Origin: a virus
Virus record (IMG/VR): IMGVR_UViG_3300020444_000143
Coordinates: 1 to 47,857 of that record
Strand: one strand, 5' to 3'
Length of the DNA stretch: 47,857 nucleotides
Position 1 is the stretch's first letter. The number at the start of each line of letters is the position of its first letter. The translations under genes were made by a program, and so were the position numbers. Positions 8,614 through 14,643 of this stretch are shown here, piece after piece. Below the pieces are notes generated by a model that ran no database searches, was not told the DNA's origin, and saw nothing but the letters and a program-made list of their open reading frames with translations.

Positions 8614-8757
8614 TTACCTCATGTATTGGGTTATAGGGTGCCCACCGTTAATAAAATTTAATTGGATTTTTGCGAAGCGCATGGCTTCATTTGGTATGTA
8701 TTCATGATAGGCAATTTTAAAACCTTTCTTAAAGAGTGTAGTATTATTTAGGTACAC
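8614..8757 (-). CDS. Small protein of 47 residues with GTG start
   Basis: An open frame fills the spacer between the acidic coiled-coil gene and the SleB gene. It starts at a GTG overlapping the upstream TAG stop by one base and ends in TAA two bases before the next ATG. Its composition is protein-like, with 'FKKGFKIAYHEYIPNEAMRFA' split around a YHEYIPNEA core and a C-terminal 'GGHPITQYMR'. It is predicted soluble and helical. I know no function. The exact fit between two genes with one-base and near-overlap junctions supports translation by coupling. A ribosome site is weak (AAGGG about 13 bases upstream). Confidence 0.6.
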   Translation of the reverse strand: MYLNNTTLFKKGFKIAYHEYIPNEAMRFAKIQLNFINGGHPITQYMR

Positions 8758-9305
8758 TAAACGGCTTCAGCCCTTGTAACTTCAAGAATCCTATCAATTT
8801 GTGCCTGTAATTTACCCGTCCTATTAGGCCAATATATATACTCTTTGCTTGGGTTTTTCATAAGATTTTTCAAAAGTGGAATAATCATTTTTTCCATTTT
8901 TTCCATCCTATCTTTTAATTGTCTATCAATTTCTACTTTTCTCTCTTCTACTTCATCTATAACTGCTCGAATACTAGAACCTTGTTCCGTAACTGCAGAT
9001 ACTAATTCTTGTGATTGCATTGTGAGAATCTTGTCTACTTTTTCTTCAACTCGATCCCATTGATCTGAATTTAAATTCCAATCATCGCCACCACTATCTT
9101 TATCTACTAGTGATCCCAATGCATCTATTTTTTTAATAATAGATTTTACATCATCTGTTAAATCTTTACTAACCGCGGTTGCAGCCTGAGTAGAAATTTC
9201 TTTTGTTCTTTCTTCAGCGGAAGCTTGAGTTCCTTCAACCTCTTCTGCTCCACTAAAACTAAATCCAAAATCAAAATCATCATCCCATACTTCTTCTTCT
9301 GCCAT
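8757..9305 (-). CDS. Acidic N-terminus, coiled-coil protein of unknown function
   Basis: This 182-residue protein starts with an acidic aromatic stretch (DDDFDFGFSFSG), then about 100 residues of charged helix with heptad character ('VEERKVEIDRQLKDRMEKME', residues about 120-140). It ends in a more conserved-looking basic tail containing 'YIYWPNRTGKLQ'. No enzyme motif is seen. It resembles proteins of unknown function seen near structural genes of marine T4-like phages. The acidic 'DDFGFS'-type motif recurs in gp15 of this genome. The stop of the gene overlaps the GTG of the 47-residue gene. A scaffold or assembly role is possible only by context. Confidence 0.75.
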   Translation of the reverse strand: MAEEEVWDDDFDFGFSFSGAEEVEGTQASAEERTKEISTQAATAVSKDLTDDVKSIIKKIDALGSLVDKDSGGDDWNLNSDQWDRVEEKVDKILTMQSQELVSAVTEQGSSIRAVIDEVEERKVEIDRQLKDRMEKMEKMIIPLLKNLMKNPSKEYIYWPNRTGKLQAQIDRILEVTRAEAV

Positions 9306-10501
9306 TATTTGAATCCTATCGCTTTAAGTTGTTTAATTGTATTTGCTGCACTGGTATGATGTATTCCTATTCCTCCCGCTTTTCTAAATTCTGCAATATT
9401 TTGTTCATGATCATCAATCAGAATATTGGGTCTTCTATCTCTACCATCTTTAGCAAATTGTTTTTTATCACGTCTTGAAACTGCTCTCATACTATTTTTT
9501 TCAACATTAAAATGTTTTAGCATCCATTTTGTCTTATCAGCTCCCGCCCTATCAGCGATTTTTCCCCTTTTATGTGTTGGTATTGCTGTAAGCATAAAGG
9601 GATTGAGTTTACCAATAAAATTCCAAAGTCGTTTCGCATCTTTCATTGGTGGTAATTTATAGAAAAAATCGTCTGGTAATTCCTCCCAACGCTCATCTTT
9701 AAACTTTCCACCAATCATTTCCTTAACTCCCGCATCAAAATCCGCTACAACTCCATCCATATCACAATAAATTTGAGGATTATCAAATTCATCTAATTCA
9801 AAATATTCTTTAAAAGTTTGAGATTTTTTTAATTTCTTTTCCCTTTCAATCCATTTTTTAGCTTTATAATTTTCTACAGGTTTCTGTATTATTTTTTTTA
9901 ATATTTTATAAACACTTCTAAATGGATCACGTGCTTCAGTTTCAGTATTATTATCAACAATTATAAATTTATCAGCACCAAAATATTCTTGAAATTTTCC
10001 TATATTTGACTGAACATTTTCCCAACTCTTTTTTACTATGTCATCTCTTAATTTTCTAGGTCTTCGACTATTTCTTTTTAAAGCGACATCTAATGATGTA
10101 TTAACAAATATCATCATTGTATCATAACCCAACCCCCGCAATCCTTCTGATGCTGATTGAAGTCTGTCAAATTTATGGCCTGTGCCATCTACAATTAAAC
10201 CTAATCTTCCGTCCATCCATTGTTTCATTCTCATTTTTGTAAGGGATTTTGCCTTATCTCTAATCACTTGAGATTTCTCGAAATCCTTTTCTGTATATTT
10301 CGTGAAGTCTGTTCCCAATCCAGAAGATGTTAATTTTAATTCATATATTTCATCTGAATTCACAATCTTCATTCCTAGTCCAGCTGTTGAATGACCGGCA
10401 ACCCACGACTTTCCAGAACCAGGACCTCCTGCCATGAAAACTGCTTTAAAAATTGAAGGATCATACATTCCTTCAATTAAGAATTCATTAAATTGCTTCA
10501 T
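9305..10501 (-). CDS. P-loop kinase (zeta-toxin/PNK-like) fused to HAD phosphatase-like domain
   Basis: I chose the ATG at 10499-10501 (398 residues, MKQFNEFLIE) rather than one 13 codons upstream. It has a clear AAGGAAA ribosome site, it overlaps the previous gene by only 14 bases, and its N-terminus matches that of neighbouring genes. Residues 25-32 (GGPGSGKS) are a Walker A motif, followed by a polynucleotide-kinase or zeta-toxin-like fold with 'IVDGTGHKFDR' and 'NSRRPRKL'. Residues about 245-254 (YCDMDGVVAD) open a HAD domain with the nucleophile Asp. The order kinase-phosphatase recalls T4 PseT. Substrate is unknown. A second 'TFKEYFELDE' motif lies between the domains. Confidence 0.85.
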   Translation of the reverse strand: MKQFNEFLIEGMYDPSIFKAVFMAGGPGSGKSWVAGHSTAGLGMKIVNSDEIYELKLTSSGLGTDFTKYTEKDFEKSQVIRDKAKSLTKMRMKQWMDGRLGLIVDGTGHKFDRLQSASEGLRGLGYDTMMIFVNTSLDVALKRNSRRPRKLRDDIVKKSWENVQSNIGKFQEYFGADKFIIVDNNTETEARDPFRSVYKILKKIIQKPVENYKAKKWIEREKKLKKSQTFKEYFELDEFDNPQIYCDMDGVVADFDAGVKEMIGGKFKDERWEELPDDFFYKLPPMKDAKRLWNFIGKLNPFMLTAIPTHKRGKIADRAGADKTKWMLKHFNVEKNSMRAVSRRDKKQFAKDGRDRRPNILIDDHEQNIAEFRKAGGIGIHHTSAANTIKQLKAIGFK

Positions 10502-11096
10502 TCGGCTTTCCTTCAAAGATTGTAAGCCATTGTTCACCATGTAATTTATTATAATACATGCTTGTTTCTAATTTTTCTTCCATAACAAAAGATTCCTCTT
10601 TCATTTTTAATAGAAACTTTTTATCTCTGTGTGAGCCTTTATGTAATTTTGAGAATAAATCTTGAAATTGGTTTCCTCTATTATCAACAGAAATACTTTT
10701 GCCCCCATGATTAAAATTTGCATGAACTTTACCATGAGAATTTCCTGGAGAAGTATTTGTTCCTAAAAGTGAAAAATCATCTTTCTCTTTGTGGATTACT
10801 GAATGTTGATCATATTTTTTTCCTAAACCCATCATGTGTTTTCTTTCAATATTAGGAATAAGAAGAGATTTTTCTTTAACAAATCCTCCCTCTTCTTTAT
10901 AACCACCTCTCATTTCAATATATCCATGTCCAAGTTTTCGAACATGATTTTTTAAATCAGAAAAGCGTTTTTCATTCTCTTCAGGTGAATGTTCCTGCCT
11001 ATGTGGTGATATTAAACCAAACTTAGGAGTTTTATTCACATGATGCATAACTCTCGATAAACTAGATTCTACTAAATGATTCTTAAATGTTTTCAT
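10488..11096 (-). CDS. DUF3293-like protein with capsid-targeting-like N-terminus
   Basis: This 202-residue protein begins MKTFKNHLVESS, close to the T4 internal-protein leader (MKTYQEFIAE). The body has 'EENEKRFSDLKNHVRKLGHGYIEM', then 'KEKSLLIPNI' and 'LGKKYDQHSVIHK', which follow the pattern of DUF3293-type proteins in which a strand-helix unit is followed by an E-x-SLL motif and a fQxA/S-like turn. The function of the family is unknown. It is preceded by a sigma-70-like promoter and an AAGGA ribosome site. It may be packaged and injected with DNA if the leader is functional. Confidence 0.7.
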   Translation of the reverse strand: MKTFKNHLVESSLSRVMHHVNKTPKFGLISPHRQEHSPEENEKRFSDLKNHVRKLGHGYIEMRGGYKEEGGFVKEKSLLIPNIERKHMMGLGKKYDQHSVIHKEKDDFSLLGTNTSPGNSHGKVHANFNHGGKSISVDNRGNQFQDLFSKLHKGSHRDKKFLLKMKEESFVMEEKLETSMYYNKLHGEQWLTIFEGKPNEAI

Positions 11097-11133
11097 TTAT
11101 ATATCCTTATTAAATTTTATTTCAGTTACATAT

Positions 11134-11163
11134 ATCATACCACGAAACTAGGAAAATTGTCAA
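11134..11163 (-). promoter_or_regulatory. Host-type sigma-70 promoter, extended -10
   Basis: The minus strand has TTGACA at 11158-11163 and TATGAT at 11134-11139 with an 18-base spacer, and TGG in front of the -10 gives an extended -10 (TGnTATGAT). The predicted start is near 11127, about 30 bases before the ATG of the DUF3293-like gene. This is the best host-type promoter in the window and could give early expression. A late-type AATAAATA box (11172-11179) lies just upstream at the stop codon of the DUF5706 gene, so the region may serve both phases. Confidence 0.65.
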
Positions 11164-11171
11164 GTTTTAAA

Positions 11172-11179
11172 TATTTATT
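11172..11179 (-). promoter_or_regulatory. Possible late-promoter box (AATAAATA)
   Basis: AATAAATA on the minus strand overlaps the stop codon of the DUF5706 gene and lies 76 bases before the next ATG. It matches the T4-type box in seven of eight positions. The sequence context is very AT-rich, so chance occurrence is possible. Confidence 0.35.
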
Positions 11180-11858
11180 AATTCCCACCATTCCTACATT
11201 GTATTGTTCCTTGACACGCCAAATGTTTCATTCCTTCCAACAAGAACAGCATTTCATCAATAAATGCATCAAGCCCTCTTATTAGGTACGGATAGATAAA
11301 TTCTCCAACCGGCCCTCGTAATAAGAATACTAAAACTGCTCCCACCATTCCCCAAAGGAAACTCATGTATGACCACTTGAGAAATTTGTATTTACTGAGA
11401 GCAAGAACTTTTCCTTGTCCGTATATGTCTCCCGCAAGTGCATCATATACGATATCATCTGTCATCAATTTTTCTGCGTAATCTTCTTTATATTCTTCAA
11501 TATCTATATGAGCAAAATGACCAAAAAATAAAGGATTAAAATGCGGAGATGATCTGTCTATATCTCCATGTCTGTCTTTTGGATAATCCGTCTTTGGTAT
11601 AATAGCAAATATCGCAAACAATAATGAGAAGAAACTGCCCGTTGCAAATGTTAGTAGAGGCCATTTCATCACCTCATTGTCCAGGTTTGCTATCGTTATA
11701 GAAAATACAATAGATGCAACAGTAATCATTATATTAGCTTTTGCATCTGCCATCAACCCCAATCTCATTTGATTACCGTGATTGAGGCGGAGAATATTAT
11801 CTACTGCAGTACGATCTTCAGGTACTTTTGAAAATTGATTAATTTCTTCTTTTTCCAC
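11178..11858 (-). CDS. DUF5706 (Pycsar effector-type) membrane protein
   Basis: This 226-residue protein has the DUF5706 signature 'MADAKANIMITVASIVFSI' (residues 36-54), an N-terminal cytosolic helix, a second hydrophobic segment (about 67-86, ending 'IPKTDYP'), a cytosolic loop with 'HFAHIDIEEYKEDYAE' and a third membrane segment (about 164-181). The DUF5706/PycTM domain is the membrane effector of Pycsar and related cyclic-nucleotide defence systems, where it disrupts the inner membrane. Here no cyclase is seen nearby. The neighbours are an AapJ-like binding protein and a cytochrome. In a phage it could be an exclusion factor, a holin-like protein or a decoy. The C-terminal 45 residues are an added soluble tail. 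Confidence 0.8.
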   Translation of the reverse strand: MEKEEINQFSKVPEDRTAVDNILRLNHGNQMRLGLMADAKANIMITVASIVFSITIANLDNEVMKWPLLTFATGSFFSLLFAIFAIIPKTDYPKDRHGDIDRSSPHFNPLFFGHFAHIDIEEYKEDYAEKLMTDDIVYDALAGDIYGQGKVLALSKYKFLKWSYMSFLWGMVGAVLVFLLRGPVGEFIYPYLIRGLDAFIDEMLFLLEGMKHLACQGTIQCRNGGN

Positions 11859-11867
11859 ATCATGCCC

Positions 11868-12983
11868 CTATTTCAATGGTGGGGCATATAATAATCCTCC
11901 ATGATTGTATAATTTATTCAGACCACGTTCTAATCCTATAGGTGTATCCGGCCCCACATTACGTTCATATATTTCTTTGTAATTTCCAATCAATTTAATA
12001 ACGTTATATGACCAAGATGCCTCTAGTCCAAGTTTAGCTCCAAGATGGGGATGATCTTTTCCATTTTTTTCACCCATAAATCTTTGAATGTTTGGGTCTA
12101 TGTGATTCTTGAACAAGTCAATGTTCTTTGAATTAATGCCCATCTCTTCTGCAATAAACAAAACATATACTGTCCATCGAACTATGTCTGTCCATTTCTG
12201 ATCTCCATACTTGACAACTGGCCCCAATGGTTCCTTTGAGATAATCTCTGGAAGTATCATGTGACGGGCAGGGTCATCAAAACTTAATCTATTCGATGCA
12301 AGACCAGACCTATCCGTACCATACATATCACAGTCACCCCTTTTGTATACGTTCTTTGTTTTTTCGTTAGGGGGTACTGCGACAGGGATATAGTTTATTC
12401 CATGTAACTCAAAAAAGTCTGCAATGTTCTTTGCAGCTGTTCCACTACCACTAAAACATATCCTTGCACCTTCCATCTGTTTTGCAGAAGATACTCCAAG
12501 AGTTTTTCTTACAATGAATCCTTGACCATCGTAATAGGTTGTAGGTAGGAATTCTAGTTTCTTTGCAACATTCCTTGTATAAGTAAATGTGGTTGCAGCA
12601 GAAAGAATATCTATAGAACCATCTATTAAGAATTCAAATCGGGTCTTACCATTGACTATAGTAAATTCGATTGCATCTGCATCACCGAATATTGCAGCTG
12701 CAACTGCACGACATATATCAACATCAAAACCTTCCCACCTATCACCATCTTCATTATTCCATATTTCCTGAGAGAAGCCGGGAAACTCATCATTGGTTCC
12801 ACAAATGACATATCCTCTTTTCTTCACTCGTTCAAATGTTGAATTATACGTTGGAACATATTCTGATTTTGGTGCACCAACTCCAAGTTTTTCTTTCATT
12901 GGATCTTGGCCCTCAGCAGGAGACAATGCCATCATCCAAAATACCCAAATTAAAGATACAACAAGTTTACCTACCATTATCAT
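11868..12983 (-). CDS. Periplasmic L-amino-acid-binding protein, AapJ-like
   Basis: This 371-residue protein has a Sec signal peptide (hydrophobic core about residues 6-20, cleavage probably after 'SPAEG'). It is a full-length family-3 solute-binding protein. Family landmarks include 'KRGYVICGTNDEFPGFS', 'GFDVDICRAVAAAIFGDA', 'TYYDGQGFIVRK', 'DMYGTDRSGLASNR', 'ILPEIISKEPLGPVVKYGD' and 'VRWTVYVLFIAEEMGI', all typical of AapJ of the general L-amino-acid ABC transporter. No permease or ATPase subunit is nearby, so it would feed the host transporter. It overlaps the upstream cytochrome gene by four bases (ATGA). It is an unusual gene for a phage. Confidence 0.92.
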   Translation of the reverse strand: MIMVGKLVVSLIWVFWMMALSPAEGQDPMKEKLGVGAPKSEYVPTYNSTFERVKKRGYVICGTNDEFPGFSQEIWNNEDGDRWEGFDVDICRAVAAAIFGDADAIEFTIVNGKTRFEFLIDGSIDILSAATTFTYTRNVAKKLEFLPTTYYDGQGFIVRKTLGVSSAKQMEGARICFSGSGTAAKNIADFFELHGINYIPVAVPPNEKTKNVYKRGDCDMYGTDRSGLASNRLSFDDPARHMILPEIISKEPLGPVVKYGDQKWTDIVRWTVYVLFIAEEMGINSKNIDLFKNHIDPNIQRFMGEKNGKDHPHLGAKLGLEASWSYNVIKLIGNYKEIYERNVGPDTPIGLERGLNKLYNHGGLLYAPPLK

Positions 12984-13450
12984 TGCAATGCCCGATATAC
13001 TTCTAACAATTCTTCATCTGCGATCGGGGCGGTCATAGTATAATATCTCTGGTGGCCAACCGACATGAATGCTTTAATGTCAGAAAAACTTGGATATTTC
13101 ATTAAGAGATTATGAAGAAGATAATCTGGACTCAAGTGGCACGATGCACATTGATTATCCTTTGCAAATACTCTGGTTGATTTCTTGAATCGTTCAGATT
13201 GAACTAATACAGAGTTGAGATCCTTTTCCATCCATGTAACTTTTTCTTCTATATCTGGAATAACCAAAAAGGTTAAGTATATAAGAAGTGCAATAATAAC
13301 ATAGATAAATGATTTACTCGCAACTATTTGGTCTTTAGCAGAAAGTTCCATTTGTTGAACTTCATCTACTTTTTTATCTATTTCTTCAATATCATGTTGT
13401 AGTATTTTTTGATCTTTTCCATTTGCAACAATTTTTTCTTTTTCAGCCAT
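12980..13450 (-). CDS. Membrane-anchored mono-haem c-type cytochrome
   Basis: This 156-residue protein has a charged cytosolic N-terminal helix (about 1-45), one membrane helix (residues about 47-65) and a periplasmic domain. The haem-attachment motif CASCH is at residues 101-105, and a probable axial Met139 lies in 'YYTMTAPIADEELLEVYRAL', the classic end of a small cytochrome c. The fold is short, about 60 residues after the haem motif. The host Ccm system would be needed for haem attachment. It is coupled to the AapJ-like gene (4-base overlap) and lies 7 bases after a small membrane-protein gene. An electron-transfer role with an unknown partner is inferred. Confidence 0.8.
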   Translation of the reverse strand: MAEKEKIVANGKDQKILQHDIEEIDKKVDEVQQMELSAKDQIVASKSFIYVIIALLIYLTFLVIPDIEEKVTWMEKDLNSVLVQSERFKKSTRVFAKDNQCASCHLSPDYLLHNLLMKYPSFSDIKAFMSVGHQRYYTMTAPIADEELLEVYRALQ

Positions 13451-13457
13451 AATTACC

Positions 13458-13802
13458 TCACTTCTTTCCTGCTTCGTTTAACTTCTTGGTGATTTGCTGT
13501 TGAAACCATTTGAGAACAATCGGTATGCTCACATTAGATGTCAATCCAAAAAGATAACCGATGGGATAACGATAACTTTCATAGGCCGCAAGTTGTGGAA
13601 CATTTGTAAATACAATAGAAATCAACAAATATCCAGTTGCTGACATTCCCATATTGATAACTAAATCAAGTAAAATCAACCATCCATGACCGTTATACTT
13701 ATCCTTATTATCCTGTCTGTAATTAAACAGAAATATCCAAAATGATGAAAATAATACCAATCCAAGCATCATCATTTCAGAAGTGTTAAATAAATCAATC
13801 AT
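13458..13802 (-). CDS. Small polytopic membrane protein
   Basis: This 114-residue protein has three hydrophobic segments (about residues 11-27, 41-65 and 77-98) and a basic C-terminal tail ('QQQITKKLNEAGKK'). The size, segment number and charged tail are holin-like, but no family-specific motif was recognised. ATG start with AAAGGT a few bases upstream. It lies 12 bases after the 56-residue gene and 7 bases before the cytochrome gene, within a run of membrane or exported proteins, so a joint membrane function is plausible. Confidence 0.75.
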   Translation of the reverse strand: MIDLFNTSEMMMLGLVLFSSFWIFLFNYRQDNKDKYNGHGWLILLDLVINMGMSATGYLLISIVFTNVPQLAAYESYRYPIGYLFGLTSNVSIPIVLKWFQQQITKKLNEAGKK

Positions 13803-13814
13803 ATTATGTTACCT

Positions 13815-13985
13815 TTATTTTCCTTCAATTCTATTAAAAAATTCTATAGATTTTATAAGTTGTTCAATCTGATCTGTATGTGACAGCGATTGATATATAA
13901 GTAATCCAAATGTGAATAGAACTATAAACCATAAACATGTGAATGATATTAACACAAGTTTAGATATTAATTCTTCTTCTTTCAT
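13815..13985 (-). CDS. Small membrane protein of 56 residues
   Basis: This short open frame starts at an ATG that overlaps the previous gene's TGA (ATGA, four bases) and ends 12 bases before the next gene. It encodes an acidic N-terminus (MKEEELISK), one strong membrane helix (about residues 10-31, containing CLWFIVLFTFGLLIY) and a charged tail. GGAAGAT lies 4 bases before the start. The exact fill of the spacer and the overlap support a real gene. It could assist the neighbouring membrane proteins or lysis. No family was recognised. Confidence 0.65.
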   Translation of the reverse strand: MKEEELISKLVLISFTCLWFIVLFTFGLLIYQSLSHTDQIEQLIKSIEFFNRIEGK

Positions 13986-14242
13986 TTATCTTCCAATTGA
14001 TAATTAAATGCTTTTGTATCCTTTGATGCTGGTTTTGCCATTGGTCTAAGCCAAACATAAATTACCATACTGCTCGTTGGTGATGGAAATTTAAAGGTTG
14101 GTTTACCCTTCCTCATACCAATATCATCAGTTGCATTAACTGGATGTCTTGCGAGTTTGCGTTTCTTGATTTCATCACTAACATACTTGTCAAGTTTTCT
14201 GTCTAAACGCGTTTCTTTGAGATATTCTTTAAAATTTATCAT
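13982..14242 (-). CDS. Small basic protein with capsid-targeting-like N-terminus
   Basis: This 86-residue protein begins MINFKEYLKETRLD, similar to the T4 internal-protein leader with an L-x-E cleavage-like site. The rest is basic (KKRKLARHP) then beta-rich ('GKPTFKFPSPTSSMVIYVWLRP'). No family recognised. The start overlaps the gp16 stop by four bases. If the leader is real, the basic body would fit a DNA-associated internal protein. Confidence 0.7.
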   Translation of the reverse strand: MINFKEYLKETRLDRKLDKYVSDEIKKRKLARHPVNATDDIGMRKGKPTFKFPSPTSSMVIYVWLRPMAKPASKDTKAFNYQLEDK

Positions 14243-14643
14243 TTATTCTTCTTATCCTTTATCAACTTTAATAAATCTGTAGTTGATCCAACATACAAAT
14301 TATTATTAACTGATGCTGGTCCTGTTGGTGCTTTGTTTGTTAATTCTTTTTTAACTTTTTGAAGATTTACCAATTTTTCATTAGTTTCTCCAAGATTTTT
14401 AATCAGTTGTGAAGCAACTTCAAAATGTCTTGCATGCTCTGTCGATTTTGCTATTTCTAATAATTCATCTAATGCGTCATGTCCCTTTTCCATTAAATTA
14501 TAATAATTTTCTCTTGAATATCTATAATCAGTTTTAAAATCCTCATCATCTGAATCTACTGTTAATCTTTTTTCTGTCTTTTCTGGAAGAGTTGTTATTG
14601 GGTCTTCAACCAAAACTTCTTGAACTAAATCTTTTATGTCCAT
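14239..14643 (-). CDS. 16: Terminase small subunit gp16
   Basis: This 134-residue protein has the gp16 core helix-turn-helix stretch: 'DYRYSRENYYNLMEKGHDALDELLEIAKSTEHARHFEV' in outline, then 'IKNLGETNEKLVNLQK', a coiled coil that makes the ring. T4 gp16 is 164 residues. It recognises DNA and regulates gp17. It follows gp15 (10-base overlap), as in T4, but gp17 is about 8 kb away, separated by the accessory block. Confidence 0.9.
   Translation of the reverse strand: MDIKDLVQEVLVEDPITTLPEKTEKRLTVDSDDEDFKTDYRYSRENYYNLMEKGHDALDELLEIAKSTEHARHFEVASQLIKNLGETNEKLVNLQKVKKELTNKAPTGPASVNNNLYVGSTTDLLKLIKDKKNK

Noticed and set aside
10502-10540. Upstream start for the kinase-HAD gene (13 extra codons)
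   Set aside because: It would overlap the previous gene by 53 bases, lacks a ribosome site, and hides the leader-like MKQFNEFLIE, which has a good AAGGAAA site.
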